Assembly (NCBI RefSeq): GCF_016508255.1
Contig: NZ_JADVKT010000003.1
Location: 124,001-188,000, forward strand
Reading direction: 5' to 3'
DNA length: 64,000 bases
DNA from: Acinetobacter calcoaceticus
GTDB lineage: Bacteria > Pseudomonadota > Gammaproteobacteria > Pseudomonadales > Moraxellaceae
Below are positions 7,912 to 18,042 of the stretch, piece by piece. The notes under the pieces were generated by a model. It ran no database searches and was not told the DNA's origin. It saw nothing but the letters and a program-made list of their open reading frames with translations. The number at the start of each line of letters is the position of its first letter. Positions within the stretch are counted from its first letter, which is position 1. A program made the position numbers and the translations under genes.

Positions 7912-9753
7912 CTAAAAACGGTATTTATATGCCTGAATGTTGTCAAAAATTTCAGTTGTGACGTCACAATAACTGTTCGCACCAGGTAACAAAGCGAGTA
8001 AACGTTCAGAAGTTTTGTTTGGATTAAACGCATCTTCCTTCAATTTATTCTTTTGATATTTAAAAGTTCCTGTGGTTTCGACCTTAGCTTGCACACGTAA
8101 AAACACGGGTACTGCATAAGCTGGTAAGCATTTTTTAAATACAGTGACCATTTCGGCTAAATCAGACTCATTTAACTCGGCACCATCAGCAAGTGTGATT
8201 GCTGCCATACCCGCACGGCCATTGGTATTTGGAATTTCTACCCCATAAACCACTGCTTCAGCGATCTTGTCATATTCACAAACCATGTTCTCAACTTCAG
8301 TAGTAGATACATTTTCACCTTTCCAGCGGAAAGTATCTCCTAAACGGTCAACAAATTGGGCATGACGAAAACCGATATTACGAACAAGATCACCTGTATT
8401 GAAGTATGAGTCACCTTTTTTAAAGACATCTTTCATAATCACAGATTTATTCTTTTCTGGGTCTGTATAGCCGTCAAAAGGCGAGCGACTGGTAATTTTA
8501 CCAACCAGCAAACCGATTTCACCTGCTTTAACTTTTTTACACCAGCCCTTTTTATCGTGTACAGGTTCGTTTTTTTCTTTATCAAACTCAATAATGGCGT
8601 ATGGCGTAGGAGAGAAGCCTACAGTGTTGTCAAAGTTAAAAATATTACTAAACCCAACATTACCTTCACTTGAAGCATAGAGCTCAAGAACTTCTTGAAC
8701 ACCAAAACGTTGCTTGAACTTATCCCAGATGTTCGGACGCATGCCATTACCGATCATTTTAGTTACGCGGTGGTTATGATCAAACTCTGTTACAGGAGCA
8801 TCCATTAGATAACGGCAAAGCTCTCCTACATACCCAATTGCAGAGGCATTAAATTTCTGAACATCTTTCCAGAACGCACTGGTTGAATATTTACGTCGAA
8901 TTGCAAGGGTAGAACTGCCTGCAATCACCCCACACCAGCAAACTACCACACCCGTTGCATGGTAAAGCGGTAAAGTGACATACATCACATCATCTGGACC
9001 AAGGTTTAAAATGTGACCATAGGTGCCATAGGCGAGCGTCCAGCGACTGTGTTTGAAAATAACAGCCTTTGGTAAGCCGGTAGTGCCTGAGGTGTAAATA
9101 TAAAACAAGCCATCATTTCCATGAACAGACTGTGTAGTTGATGGGTTAAATTTTGGAAACTGATCAATTTCTAATGCAAGGTTGGCATAATCTTGAGGTG
9201 CTGTCCCTGCATCTTGGCGTGTAGCCTGATCTGCAAACCAATGAAAACGATCTTTAGGAACATTGAGATCCTGACGAATTTCATCAATTACAGCTCGAAC
9301 TTCTTCACCTGCAATTACGGCAATTGGTTTTACAAGATTGATGCTATGAGCGAGGACCTTACCTATTTGAGATGTATTAACAAGCGCAATAGTTACCCCA
9401 ATTTTAGCTAAGCCTACAATAGTGGCAATAAGTTCAGAACGGTTCTCAACCATTACGGCAATCACGTCACCTTTACATGCGCCGAGAGAGAGATAGTAAT
9501 GAGAAATCTGGTTAGCCCATTCGTTTAAAGCTTCATATGAGTAACTTTGATCTTCAAATAATAATGCAATACCTTGCGGATTTCGCTTAACAGCTTTTTC
9601 AAAAGCTACACCTAATCCCGTTGGTGTATTTGCTGTTCTTAAGTAAGCCTGTTTAAGACCATTCAGGATATGGGGTACTTTGGGGATGAAGCTAGGAAGT
9701 CTCGTTGCAACATCACCAAGCGTAATGATATCGGTCTGTGTTGTCTGGCTCAT
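7912..9753 (-). CDS. Long-chain acyl-CoA synthetase (FATP/FadD-like)
   Basis: A 613-residue adenylate-forming enzyme. The ATP/AMP motif YTSGTTGLPK lies at residues 220-229; LYASSEGN in the middle and YFNTGDLVR before the C-terminal lid domain are the other usual landmarks. The overall length and the long N-terminal part resemble the long-chain acyl-CoA synthetase group related to eukaryotic FATP/very-long-chain synthetases, not E. coli FadD. It should activate fatty acids with ATP and CoA at the inner membrane for degradation or lipid remodelling. It is monocistronic, and the region upstream to the rne terminator carries its promoter. Chain-length preference is not readable. Confidence 0.87.
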   Translation of the reverse strand: MSQTTQTDIITLGDVATRLPSFIPKVPHILNGLKQAYLRTANTPTGLGVAFEKAVKRNPQGIALLFEDQSYSYEALNEWANQISHYYLSLGACKGDVIAVMVENRSELIATIVGLAKIGVTIALVNTSQIGKVLAHSINLVKPIAVIAGEEVRAVIDEIRQDLNVPKDRFHWFADQATRQDAGTAPQDYANLALEIDQFPKFNPSTTQSVHGNDGLFYIYTSGTTGLPKAVIFKHSRWTLAYGTYGHILNLGPDDVMYVTLPLYHATGVVVCWCGVIAGSSTLAIRRKYSTSAFWKDVQKFNASAIGYVGELCRYLMDAPVTEFDHNHRVTKMIGNGMRPNIWDKFKQRFGVQEVLELYASSEGNVGFSNIFNFDNTVGFSPTPYAIIEFDKEKNEPVHDKKGWCKKVKAGEIGLLVGKITSRSPFDGYTDPEKNKSVIMKDVFKKGDSYFNTGDLVRNIGFRHAQFVDRLGDTFRWKGENVSTTEVENMVCEYDKIAEAVVYGVEIPNTNGRAGMAAITLADGAELNESDLAEMVTVFKKCLPAYAVPVFLRVQAKVETTGTFKYQKNKLKEDAFNPNKTSERLLALLPGANSYCDVTTEIFDNIQAYKYRF

Positions 9754-9879
9754 ATCAATCCTATTTATTTTTCGATCAATCCAAAAAAGGTTGCGTTGGC
9801 AAAAGTACAGTATTTTTCATGGTTCACCATGCTTTTAAAACTTTTCTTCTAGTGCAATCAACCTAATTGGTTAAAAATA

Positions 9880-9916
9880 ACAAAAAAAACCTAGTCATCG
9901 AAATGACTAGGTTTGT
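9880..9916 (-). terminator. Intrinsic terminator of rne
   Basis: AAACCTAGTCAT pairs with ATGACTAGGTTT around a 4-nt loop. On the minus strand it is followed by a run of T, 30 nt after the rne stop. Confidence 0.85.
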
Positions 9917-9944
9917 TTAAATTAGCTGCAATTGAGCAAATGAT

Positions 9945-12900
9945 TTACTCAGCTACAGGATTTGCTTTCTTTGGTGGACGGCCACGAGGACGACGAGGAG
10001 GGCGATTTGGTTTGTCCAGTTCTCCCTTAGAATCTTCTGATTCAACCTCGGTAGTCGCTTCTGCAGGTGTCACAGCTTGTTCTGCGGCTGCTTTGGCTCT
10101 TGACGATGCTTTCGGTTGTTTCACAACAGGAGCTTCAACCACCTTTTCAACAGGTGTTTCTTCTACGCTTGTTTCACTTTGTGCTACTTCAGTCACCTGA
10201 TCAAGCTCAAGCGGTTGTTGTTTTGATTCAACAGGTGCTTGCGCTTCAGCAACAGGAGCAACAACAGCTTCTTCTACAACCGGAGCAGCTTCTTCTGGTG
10301 CAGAATGTTGTTGTTTAACTTGCTCAAAAGCTTGTTCAGCAGCAAGTTTTGCTAAACGACGACGCTCACGTGGATCATTAGCAACACGTGGTGTTTGCTC
10401 TTTTTGCGGCGTCAATGCAAGTACAGGTGCAGGCTCTGCTTCTTGTGACGGTTTGTTGCTTGGAAGCTCTGCATCACGAGTAACAGGCTTCTTGTCTTCA
10501 GCATCAGACGCGACTTCCGTTACTAGAGTACTTGCGTACTGTTCTGCAAATTTCTGCAATGCACGATTGAATGTTGGAACTAAACCAAACTGTTCAATCA
10601 ATACAGTGCAGTCTTCACCATAAACATGACGAATCAAGCTACCAATCGTATATTGCGCCAAAGTTGGAATTTGCGATGGGGCAATAGAAGGTACCGCAGC
10701 TTTAGCACGTTTTGCGTTGCGTTGTTCACGGCGACGCATACGAGGGTCATTACTCGCACGTTGAATTTGCGGTTGATTTTTGTTGTCTGCTGGAGGAGTC
10801 GTAGTTTCTTCTGCTCCAACAGCTACAGTCTCTTCTACAACAGCAACAGGTGCTGGAGCCGATTCTTGAGCGACTTCAACAACAGGTGCTGTTTCAGTGC
10901 GTTCAACAGGTTGCTCAGGAGTTAAAGCAATGATTTCGCTTTGTGCCTGATCAACATTGATCACTAAGGCTGTATTCATGACTTCATGCTTTGGAGCATC
11001 AATCAAATCAACCTTAATTTGTTTCTCATCAACAACGATCGGTGCCGCTGGAGCATTTTGAGTTTCATTCAATACGCTTGGATCGCGGTGGCGATTTGGA
11101 CGATTCGGACGTTGATTATTACGGTCACGACGCGGCACAGCATTTTCAGTTTGTTGTCCATCATTTTGATGTTGTGGATGTGGCTGATCTGGATGCTGAC
11201 GTTTTTGTTGACGTTTTAACTCACGTTGTTCTTGACGTGATAACTGTACAACTTCTTCATGAACCTGTTGTGGCTGCTGCTGTGATTGTTGCTGCTGTTG
11301 CTGTGGTTCTTGAGTATGGTGATGTTGTTCACGTTGCTCTTTGTGCTTACGTTTTTTGTTGTTTGGACGTTGTTGTACTTTATCGTCTTTTTCAACATTC
11401 TCACGAACTTCCTGTTTAGCAGGAGATTGTGAAATGTAAGCATTGTTAGATGGAGCCGAAACAACTTCAGCAACTGCTGGTACTACGACTTGTCCAAACT
11501 GGCCACGGCTTACAGCGCCAGTATTCACCATTTGTTCAATTGTCGCAGCAGCATTTTGAGCCGAGCGAGATTGATCAACAGTTTTAGCTTGTTTTTGAAC
11601 AAAAAGGTTTTCTAACCATGCACAAGGGCTTGCTGCTTTTTGAGTGCTTGGCTGAGCAGCAGAAGATTGAGCTGATTGATTTACTTTCTTTTGACCAGCG
11701 TTGTTGTTTGCAGCAGGGGCTGCATGAGCATGGCCATGATCTGCTTCTTCTAAATGCCATTCAGAAGATTCATAACCTAACTCTTTCTCACTTGAACGAG
11801 TTGCTTCAGTACGTTCGTAGCTAGATGGTGCAAATCCATCTGGATTGTACTGAATTTCGTAGTGAGGTGTTTCTAAGTGCGGGTGAGGTAAAACAGTCAC
11901 ACGAACACTAGAAGTTTGTTCTAAATAAACAAGGCTATGGCGTTTTTCATTCAGTAAGAACGCTGCAATTTCAACAGGAACTTCTACTTGCACTTCACCA
12001 TGACGTTCACGAAGAGCGATTTCTTCTACTTTACGCATAATTGAAAGCGAAAGTGAACGTAAATCACGGACCATACCTGTGCCATGACAACGTGGGCAAA
12101 CATATCCAGTTGCTTCTTCAAGTGATGGACGTAAGCGTTGACGGCTCATTTCCATTAAGCCAAAACGAGATAATTGGCCAAACTGAATGCGTGCGCGGTC
12201 GCTTTGCGTTGCTTCGCGAAGTTTCGCTTCAACCATGCGTTGGTTGCGTTCTTTAGTCATGTCGATAAAGTCGATCACAACTAAACCGCCAATGTCGCGA
12301 AGACGAAGTTGGCGAGCAATTTCTTCTGCTGCTTCTAGGTTTGTATTAAGCGCAGTTTCTTCAACATCATGTCCACGAGTCGATTTCGCAGAGTTAATAT
12401 CGATTGAAACTAAAGCTTCAGTCTGGTCAATTACGATTGAACCACCAGAAGGAAGTTTTACTTCGCGCTCGTAAGCAGTTTGAATTTGGCTCTCAATACC
12501 AAAATGAGCAAACAATGGCTCGTTTAAAGTATAAGTTTTAAGTTTGTCTAATTGGCGAGGCATAACTGCTTTAACAAAGTTATAAGCTTCGTTATAGGCT
12601 TGTTCGCTATCAATTAAAATTTCTGCCACGTCATCACGTAAGTAATCACGGATAGCACGAGTCACTACGCCAGCTTCTTGGTGAACAAGCATTGGAGACG
12701 GACCAGAACTTGCTGTGCCTTGGATTTGTGTCCAAAGATCAAGCAAATGCTGTAAATCTAACTGTAATTCTTCTTGAGTACGGCCAATACCTGCGGTACG
12801 CACAATAACACTCATGCCACGAGGTAAATTTAAAGAAGCTAAAATTTCTTTTAATTCTTCACGTACAGAACCTGAAATTTGACGGCTAATGCCACCGCCT

Positions 12901-13298
12901 TTCGGGTTATTTGGCATAAGAACCAAATAACGTCCTGCAAGTGAAATGAATGTAGAAAGGGCTGCGCCTTTGTTACCACGTTCTTCTTTTTCGACCTGAA
13001 CAAGTAATTCAGTACCTTCAGTGATGAGTTCACGAATGTTTGAAGTTTGTCGCGGGTCTGCCTGGAAATAGCTGTTCGCAATTTCACGCATAGACAAGAA
13101 GCCTTGACGGCCTGCGCCGTATTCGACAAAAACAGCTTCTAAAGAAGGTTCTACGCGGGTTACATGGCCTTTATAGATATTGGATTTTTTCTGTTCTCGG
13201 GTACGATTTTCTAAATCAAAATCGTAAAGACGATTACCAGTGATAAGTGCAACGCGGACTTCTTCTGCGTGAGTTGCATTAATCAACATACGTTTCAT
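9945..13298 (-). CDS. rne: Ribonuclease E
   Basis: A 1117-residue protein counted from [14 protein letters not shown] prefer this start to a GTG/ATG further upstream because it matches the family N-terminus and has AGGTG 8 nt before it. The catalytic half follows RNase E order: S1 domain (about 35-120), 5' sensor and RNase H-like parts, DNase I-like domain with paired Asp residues, then the zinc link CPRCHGTG (about 405-415). The C-terminal half is disordered, glutamine- and histidine-rich around 11262-11312, then proline/glutamate-rich. It carries two NDPR motifs each followed by an arginine-rich stretch, and ends in a basic PRGRPPKK tail. It is the scaffold nuclease of the RNA degradosome and matures tRNA, rRNA and mRNA. 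It is divergent from rluC across a long leader, as in Pseudomonas. Confidence 0.97.
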   Translation of the reverse strand: MKRMLINATHAEEVRVALITGNRLYDFDLENRTREQKKSNIYKGHVTRVEPSLEAVFVEYGAGRQGFLSMREIANSYFQADPRQTSNIRELITEGTELLVQVEKEERGNKGAALSTFISLAGRYLVLMPNNPKGGGISRQISGSVREELKEILASLNLPRGMSVIVRTAGIGRTQEELQLDLQHLLDLWTQIQGTASSGPSPMLVHQEAGVVTRAIRDYLRDDVAEILIDSEQAYNEAYNFVKAVMPRQLDKLKTYTLNEPLFAHFGIESQIQTAYEREVKLPSGGSIVIDQTEALVSIDINSAKSTRGHDVEETALNTNLEAAEEIARQLRLRDIGGLVVIDFIDMTKERNQRMVEAKLREATQSDRARIQFGQLSRFGLMEMSRQRLRPSLEEATGYVCPRCHGTGMVRDLRSLSLSIMRKVEEIALRERHGEVQVEVPVEIAAFLLNEKRHSLVYLEQTSSVRVTVLPHPHLETPHYEIQYNPDGFAPSSYERTEATRSSEKELGYESSEWHLEEADHGHAHAAPAANNNAGQKKVNQSAQSSAAQPSTQKAASPCAWLENLFVQKQAKTVDQSRSAQNAAATIEQMVNTGAVSRGQFGQVVVPAVAEVVSAPSNNAYISQSPAKQEVRENVEKDDKVQQRPNNKKRKHKEQREQHHHTQEPQQQQQQSQQQPQQVHEEVVQLSRQEQRELKRQQKRQHPDQPHPQHQNDGQQTENAVPRRDRNNQRPNRPNRHRDPSVLNETQNAPAAPIVVDEKQIKVDLIDAPKHEVMNTALVINVDQAQSEIIALTPEQPVERTETAPVVEVAQESAPAPVAVVEETVAVGAEETTTPPADNKNQPQIQRASNDPRMRRREQRNAKRAKAAVPSIAPSQIPTLAQYTIGSLIRHVYGEDCTVLIEQFGLVPTFNRALQKFAEQYASTLVTEVASDAEDKKPVTRDAELPSNKPSQEAEPAPVLALTPQKEQTPRVANDPRERRRLAKLAAEQAFEQVKQQHSAPEEAAPVVEEAVVAPVAEAQAPVESKQQPLELDQVTEVAQSETSVEETPVEKVVEAPVVKQPKASSRAKAAAEQAVTPAEATTEVESEDSKGELDKPNRPPRRPRGRPPKKANPVAE

Positions 13299-14019
13299 GG
13301 GTGTGACACCTAATAGTGACCCACACAAACATATCGCACAAACTTAAAGGTTCTGAACGAACATCGAACATGACGGATCATTTCCCAGATCTCAAAATAT
13401 TTGTGGTCTGAGTCATCTGTTACCGGCTACATTTAGCCTTAACTTCGATTCTCGTCTGTGATGTAGGCAATACTGCTTCAACCTTTAAATCAGACTTCCT
13501 TAGTGCTTCACTGGCGGGTGAGCGGTGCATTGGTTAATGACTTTCACTGTCATTGTGCGCGAAGTGACTTCTTTTTAGAAGTTTGATACGGAATGTTCAT
13601 CGTATCGGTGCTTTCGGCAGTTCCAATGCATCAACGCTTTAGCCTGAAGGCAACATTAAGGAGCGATTTGTTTGATGTGTATCAGTTTACGTTCCATAAC
13701 CAACTAGAGTTGGTAACATATTTTTTTGAACAAACTGAATTAAACGCAACAGTTTGTCATTTTGCCGATATAATAAGCCTTCGGCGTCGGCATAATTCTT
13801 TAGGACCTATCCGAGCTGATGGTGAAAGCATCATTTTGATTGAGGTTTCAATCAGGGGAAATCCCTATTAGATGTTCACTTACGGCGGTATCCGTGCGCT
13901 GACTATATCAAACCTTGCAGCATCTGCCTATGGGCTAAGCTTAGATTTCTTGTGAAAAAACTAAGCTAAACGGTCATTTATTAATCAAATTTAGCAAAAT
14001 TTCAGGTTTAAATATTAGT
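13299..14019. promoter_or_regulatory. Long rne 5' leader and rne/rluC divergent control region
   Basis: About 720 nt with no credible gene. On the minus strand it contains several perfect short hairpins: arms at 13536-13541/13549-13554, 13567-13572/13577-13582 and 13838-13843/13848-13853. A GGTG-TCA-CACC hairpin (13300-13310) covers the rne Shine-Dalgarno sequence. RNase E is known to control its own mRNA through leader hairpins in E. coli, so a long structured leader is expected. Which part is transcribed, and where the two promoters lie, I cannot fix. Confidence 0.5.
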
Positions 14020-14952
14020 ATGAATTCTACACAGCAATGGCAAAGTGTCACTTGGTTTGAGGTGGATGAACATCAAGCAGGACAGCGAATTGATAATTTC
14101 CTGTTCTCGCGTTTAAAAGGTGTACCTAAAAGTCGTATTTATCGTTTGATTCGTGAAAGTCAGGTTCGAGTAAATAAAAAACGTGTTAAAGCTGAGACTA
14201 AACTTGAGATTGGCGACCAGATTCGTGTTGCTCCAATTCGTTACGAACAAAAAGATGAAACAGCCGCTCCTGTTAGTGACGGTGTAGCGCAAAGCTTATT
14301 GAGCCGTGTGGTCTATGAAGATGAAGGACTATTAGTTGTTAATAAACCTTCAGGTATTGCTGTTCATGGCGGCAGTGGTATGGCCTATGGTTTGATTGAA
14401 GCACTACGTGCAGCGACAGGTAAAAAATATTTAGAACTGATTCATCGTATTGACCGTGATACTTCTGGTCTGGTCATGATTAGTAAAAAACGTAGCACAT
14501 TAAAACAACTGCAAGATATGTTGCGTGAGCACAAAATTCGTAAAACTTATGCTGCGATTGTTAAAGGGCAGGTGAGTCTCGATAAACAGCTCATTGATGC
14601 ACCTTTATTGCGATATGAGTTGGCAAATGGCGAGCGTCGTGTACGTGTGACTAAAGATGGCAAACCAAGTAAAACTGAATGGGTTGTAGCAGAGCGCTTT
14701 AAAAACGCAACTTTGATTCATGCATCACCTTTGTCAGGTCGTACTCATCAGATTCGTGTGCATGGTTTAAGCATTGGACACCCGTTGATTGGTGATGATA
14801 AATACGGACACACTACCGCGTACACAGGCCCTGAAGCGCGTCGTCTATGTTTACACGCGATGCGTTTAGATATTCCGGGTTATCCACCGATTGAAGCACC
14901 GTTACCAGAAGACATGACCCAGTTATTAAAGGCTTTGAGATTAGCAAAATGA
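14020..14952 (+). CDS. rluC: 23S rRNA pseudouridine synthase RluC
   Basis: A 310-residue RluA-family synthase. An S4 RNA-binding domain (about 21-75, SRIYRLIRESQVRVNKKR) is followed by the catalytic domain. HRIDRDTSG at 142-150 contains the catalytic Asp145, and the KTYAAIVKG and RTHQIRVH segments are in place. RluC makes pseudouridine at 955, 2504 and 2580 of 23S rRNA in E. coli. The divergent position next to rne, and the overlapping phosphatase gene downstream, reproduce the Pseudomonas arrangement and support RluC over RluA or RluD. It overlaps the next gene by the four bases ATGA, suggesting translational coupling. Confidence 0.94.
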   Translation: MNSTQQWQSVTWFEVDEHQAGQRIDNFLFSRLKGVPKSRIYRLIRESQVRVNKKRVKAETKLEIGDQIRVAPIRYEQKDETAAPVSDGVAQSLLSRVVYEDEGLLVVNKPSGIAVHGGSGMAYGLIEALRAATGKKYLELIHRIDRDTSGLVMISKKRSTLKQLQDMLREHKIRKTYAAIVKGQVSLDKQLIDAPLLRYELANGERRVRVTKDGKPSKTEWVVAERFKNATLIHASPLSGRTHQIRVHGLSIGHPLIGDDKYGHTTAYTGPEARRLCLHAMRLDIPGYPPIEAPLPEDMTQLLKALRLAK

Positions 14953-15623
14953 GTCTAAAAACCGAATTAGTTATTTTCGACTGGGATGGGACTTTATATA
15001 ACTCTGTTGGACAGATTGTTGCTAGCTTACAACATGCAGCAGAACAACATGAATTGTCTTTAACCGATGAAGCAGCAAAAAGCATTATTGGTTTAGGCTT
15101 GCCTGAAGTTATGCAAACCTTATTCCCAGAAGCACCTGAGTTACATGATTCAATTTTAAAAGCGTATGGCGATCACTATATTGCGAACTCTACAAATGAT
15201 GCATGGTTCGATGGTGTTGCTGAGCTATTACATGATTTAAAAGCGCAAGGTTTAAAGCTTGCAGTCGCGACGGGTAAAAACCGTCGTGGGTTAGATCGCG
15301 TAATTGCAAAAACCCAAAGTACTCATCTTTTTGATGTGACTCGAGCAGCCAATGAAACTCGATCAAAACCAGATCCACTCATGTTGCAAGAAATATTAAC
15401 AGTCACTGGGGTGAATGTTGAGCGTGCTGTAATGATTGGTGATAGTAGCTATGATCTTGAGATGGCTCAGCGGTTAAACATGCCACGTATTGGTGTTGGT
15501 TATGGGGTTCATTCGATTGAAGTGCTACAACAGTTCAAGCCTTTAACGATTGCTAAAGATGTTCAAGAGCTTCATCACTTTCTAAATGGTTATGCTCAGT
15601 TATCTGCTGTAGATTTAGTGTAA
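14949..15623 (+). CDS. HAD family hydrolase (phosphoglycolate phosphatase-like)
   Basis: A 224-residue haloacid dehalogenase-type phosphatase. Motif I DWDGTL at 11-16 holds both catalytic aspartates, a VATGK segment serves as motif II, and GDSSYDLEMA near residue 162 is motif IV. The helical cap lies between motifs I and II, as in the Gph/YieH subgroup. The start overlaps the rluC stop (ATGA). The physiological substrate is unknown; a phosphorylated metabolite or nucleotide is usual for this group. It ends at a G5/C5 hairpin lacking a clear T tract. Confidence 0.86.
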   Translation: MSLKTELVIFDWDGTLYNSVGQIVASLQHAAEQHELSLTDEAAKSIIGLGLPEVMQTLFPEAPELHDSILKAYGDHYIANSTNDAWFDGVAELLHDLKAQGLKLAVATGKNRRGLDRVIAKTQSTHLFDVTRAANETRSKPDPLMLQEILTVTGVNVERAVMIGDSSYDLEMAQRLNMPRIGVGYGVHSIEVLQQFKPLTIAKDVQELHHFLNGYAQLSAVDLV

Positions 15624-15636
15624 TTTAAAGCAGTAC

Positions 15637-15658
15637 GAGGGGGAAATCATTCCCCCTT
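15637..15658 (+). terminator. Weak terminator-like hairpin after the HAD gene
   Basis: AGGGGGAA pairs with TTCCCCCTT around a very short loop. It is followed by TAATTG, not a T run, so termination may be inefficient and the YafY-like gene could be reached by readthrough. Confidence 0.4.
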
Positions 15659-15690
15659 AATTGAATTTAAATAACAATAAGAAGAGAAAA

Positions 15691-16383
15691 ATGAGTCGTT
15701 CTATTCGCCTATTAAATCTTTTACAACAACTTCGTGAAGCGCGTTATCCCATTACGGCACAAGCTCTCGCTGAGCGTATGGGAATTAGTGTACGAAGTAT
15801 CTATCGGGATATCGATAGCTTACGTGAGCAAGGGGTAGAAATTGAGGCATCGGCAGGGATAGGTTTTCAGCTTAAAGAAGATATCGTATTGCCACCAATG
15901 ACGCTTAATGAAAATGAAGTTGAAGCTATTTTTTTGGCATTGTATTGGTTGAAGAGCGTGCCAGATCAATCGTTACAATCGGCATCTACTTCGGTATTAG
16001 CTAAATTGAATTCTGTTTTGCCTGAACATCGGAAATGTTTATTACAGCAAACGACTTTAAGAGCGTTTAATACATGGCTGCCTGTCGATGAAAGTCGAGT
16101 CGAACAGGTGCGTTTAGCCATTCGACAGCAAGTCAAAATTTCGATGCATTATCATGATGAGCAGCAACGGAGCAGTGTTCGTACCTTGTGGCCTTTTGCC
16201 TTAGGATATTTTAATGACAAAATTGTATTGGCTGCATGGTGTGAGCTCAGGCAGGATTTTCGACATTTTAGAATAGATCGTATTCAACAGCTGAGTTTAA
16301 GCCAAGAATTATACCCGTCATTTAAGCAACAACTCTTTCAGCAGTGGTGGGCACAGGAATCGCAGACTACTGACAAAAACTGA
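15691..16383 (+). CDS. YafY-like HTH/WYL domain transcriptional regulator
   Basis: A 230-residue protein: an N-terminal DeoR-type helix-turn-helix (residues 1-60, with MGISVRSIYRDIDSLREQG), then a WYL-domain region (about 140-215) in which RTLWPFALGYF and FRHFRIDRI correspond to the usual ligand-sensing strands. I place the start at the ATG after AAGAAGAGAAA; a TTG 30 nt upstream is possible but unlikely. WYL proteins sense small ligands or nucleic acids and act as activators or repressors. The glutathione transferase gene starts 48 nt downstream on the same strand and is the likeliest target. Confidence 0.85.
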   Translation: MSRSIRLLNLLQQLREARYPITAQALAERMGISVRSIYRDIDSLREQGVEIEASAGIGFQLKEDIVLPPMTLNENEVEAIFLALYWLKSVPDQSLQSASTSVLAKLNSVLPEHRKCLLQQTTLRAFNTWLPVDESRVEQVRLAIRQQVKISMHYHDEQQRSSVRTLWPFALGYFNDKIVLAAWCELRQDFRHFRIDRIQQLSLSQELYPSFKQQLFQQWWAQESQTTDKN

Positions 16384-16431
16384 CAAAGAGGTTTTGTAGA
16401 CTAGGCTCACGATAAACAAGGAGCCATAAAA

Positions 16432-17037
16432 ATGAGCCTTAAACTTTATACTAACAAAGAGTCACGTGGTGTTGTGGTCGACTGGCTTTTAGTCGAACTA
16501 GGTGTTGAGTGTGAACACATTGAAGTCGAATACAAGACTGAAATGAAAACACCAGAATATTTAAAAATTAATCCTTTTGGAAAAGTGCCGGTATTGGTGG
16601 ATGGTGATGTCATTATTTATGAGTTAGGGGCAATTTGTGCATACCTAGCGGATAAGTATAGTGACAAAGGTTTGGCACCTGCATTGAATGATCCAAAACG
16701 TGGTTTGTACTATCGCTGGTTATTTATGGTGGCTGGTCCATGGGAAGCTGCGGGTGTCGATAAAGCCCTTGGAATAGAAGTATCGCCTGAGCAAAAAATG
16801 TTTGTTGGCTATGGTGATTATAACGATGCTTACCAAGCTTTGGTTCAAGGATTAAGTGAAGCAAAGCCATATTTATGTGGTGAACAGTTTACCGCAGCAG
16901 ATGTAAGTGTTGGCGCAATGCTTTTATGGCAATTGAAAATGGGAGCGATTGAATCCCATCCGGCCATTACACGTTATGTTGAAACCATCAAACAACGTGA
17001 AGGCTTAAAACAAAGCACGATGGGCTCATTGTTGTAA
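16432..17037 (+). CDS. Glutathione S-transferase family protein
   Basis: A 201-residue protein with a thioredoxin-fold N-terminal domain (about 1-78) containing the cis-proline KVPVLVDG segment near residues 52-59 and the glutathione-binding YELGAICAYLADKY segment. It is followed by the all-helical C-terminal domain. The start has a strong AAGGAG 9 nt upstream. Enzymes of this type conjugate or transfer glutathione to electrophiles in the cytoplasm, but the substrate cannot be inferred. It follows the YafY-like regulator closely, and a terminator lies about 15 nt after the stop, so the two form a compact unit. Confidence 0.87.
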   Translation: MSLKLYTNKESRGVVVDWLLVELGVECEHIEVEYKTEMKTPEYLKINPFGKVPVLVDGDVIIYELGAICAYLADKYSDKGLAPALNDPKRGLYYRWLFMVAGPWEAAGVDKALGIEVSPEQKMFVGYGDYNDAYQALVQGLSEAKPYLCGEQFTAADVSVGAMLLWQLKMGAIESHPAITRYVETIKQREGLKQSTMGSLL

Positions 17038-17052
17038 ACCTATGCGGTTCAG

Positions 17053-17077
17053 AGTCACCCATTTGGGTGACTTTTTT
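17053..17077 (+). terminator. Terminator after the glutathione transferase gene
   Basis: GTCACCC pairs with GGGTGAC around ATTT and is followed by six T. The next gene converges from the other side, 20 nt further on. Confidence 0.85.
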
Positions 17078-17096
17078 ATTTTCTAAATAGTAAGTT

Positions 17097-17774
17097 TTAG
17101 TTGCTAATAAAGCTAGCAGCCACATTAATACAAATTGCTAAAATTGTTGTGTTAAAACCAAATGCCAGCACGAAATGAAATAAGTTCAGTAAACGCATAT
17201 GTCTAGTTGTGACAGATACATCTGCTGTTTGTGCTGAAGTACCAATAATATAGCTAAAATATAAGAAATCTGGGTAAGTGGGATATTTTGTTCCGGGAAA
17301 TTCTAATCCGCCATTTTCTTCATTTCTAGATAATGCCATATAAAAGTCATGTGCATAGTGCAATGCGAAAACGGTGTGCATAAAAAGCCATGCTGAAACA
17401 ATGGTGAATAAGGATAAAGCCACATGTCCTATTTTTTCAAAATGGTCAGAAGGAAGTTGAGATAACTGCACTAAAATAGCCACTAAGCACATCGAAATTG
17501 CGAGTAAAACAATCAGCATAATGACCCATTTGCTTTCATCCTGCTTTTTAGCTTGTTGCTGCATTTGTGAGTGATCAGCATTTTTCATCAGTTTAAAAAC
17601 ATGGAGTAAATATAAACTGACAGAACCATTCCAGCTCGCTAATAAAATAGTGGACCATTTCCATGGGGTGAACCATGTCAATAAACTTGCTGTGATAAAT
17701 CCTATGAATAAAGCAATAAAGAAGTGGGGGCGGTTTAGTACACTACGTCCAAGATGTCGAAATACTGCAACCAT
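17097..17774 (-). CDS. DUF1345 integral membrane protein
   Basis: A 225-residue protein with about five membrane segments and a hydrophilic linker near residues 65-80. The conserved stretch YPDFLYFSYIIGTSAQTADV (about 166-185) is the hallmark of DUF1345, followed by RHMRLLNLFHFVLAFGFNT. The family has no established function; members are small inner membrane proteins. It is monocistronic and convergent with the glutathione transferase gene. GGAGA lies a few bases before the chosen ATG. Confidence 0.82.
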   Translation of the reverse strand: MVAVFRHLGRSVLNRPHFFIALFIGFITASLLTWFTPWKWSTILLASWNGSVSLYLLHVFKLMKNADHSQMQQQAKKQDESKWVIMLIVLLAISMCLVAILVQLSQLPSDHFEKIGHVALSLFTIVSAWLFMHTVFALHYAHDFYMALSRNEENGGLEFPGTKYPTYPDFLYFSYIIGTSAQTADVSVTTRHMRLLNLFHFVLAFGFNTTILAICINVAASFISN

Positions 17775-18042
17775 TTTTCCTAGTCTCCTTTTACTACATG
17801 GTAAATATATTATTTTTTATTAAATGGTGAAAATAATATTCGGTTTTATATGGGTTTTATTCCAAGATTTTCAATTATAAGTCAGAGATATTTACTTTTT
17901 GCGATTAGGCAAAATAGAACAAAAGCGTGGGTTAAATTATTTATAAAAAGTATAAAATAAATAAAAAATAATATTTACTTATACCTTTTATAAAGCTGCT
18001 CTTATTAATCATCTGCTTAAAAATAAAATATGGCTTTCCTAA

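Noticed and set aside
11262..11312. Triplet-like repeats resembling a microsatellite
   Set aside because: They encode the glutamine-rich stretch of RNase E in frame and are coding low complexity.
10986..11473. Long frames antisense to rne
   Set aside because: They are shadows of a biased coding sequence and lack ribosome sites.
13593..13871. Frame of 92 codons in the rne/rluC gap
   Set aside because: No ribosome site, no recognisable protein, and it lies across the structured rne leader.
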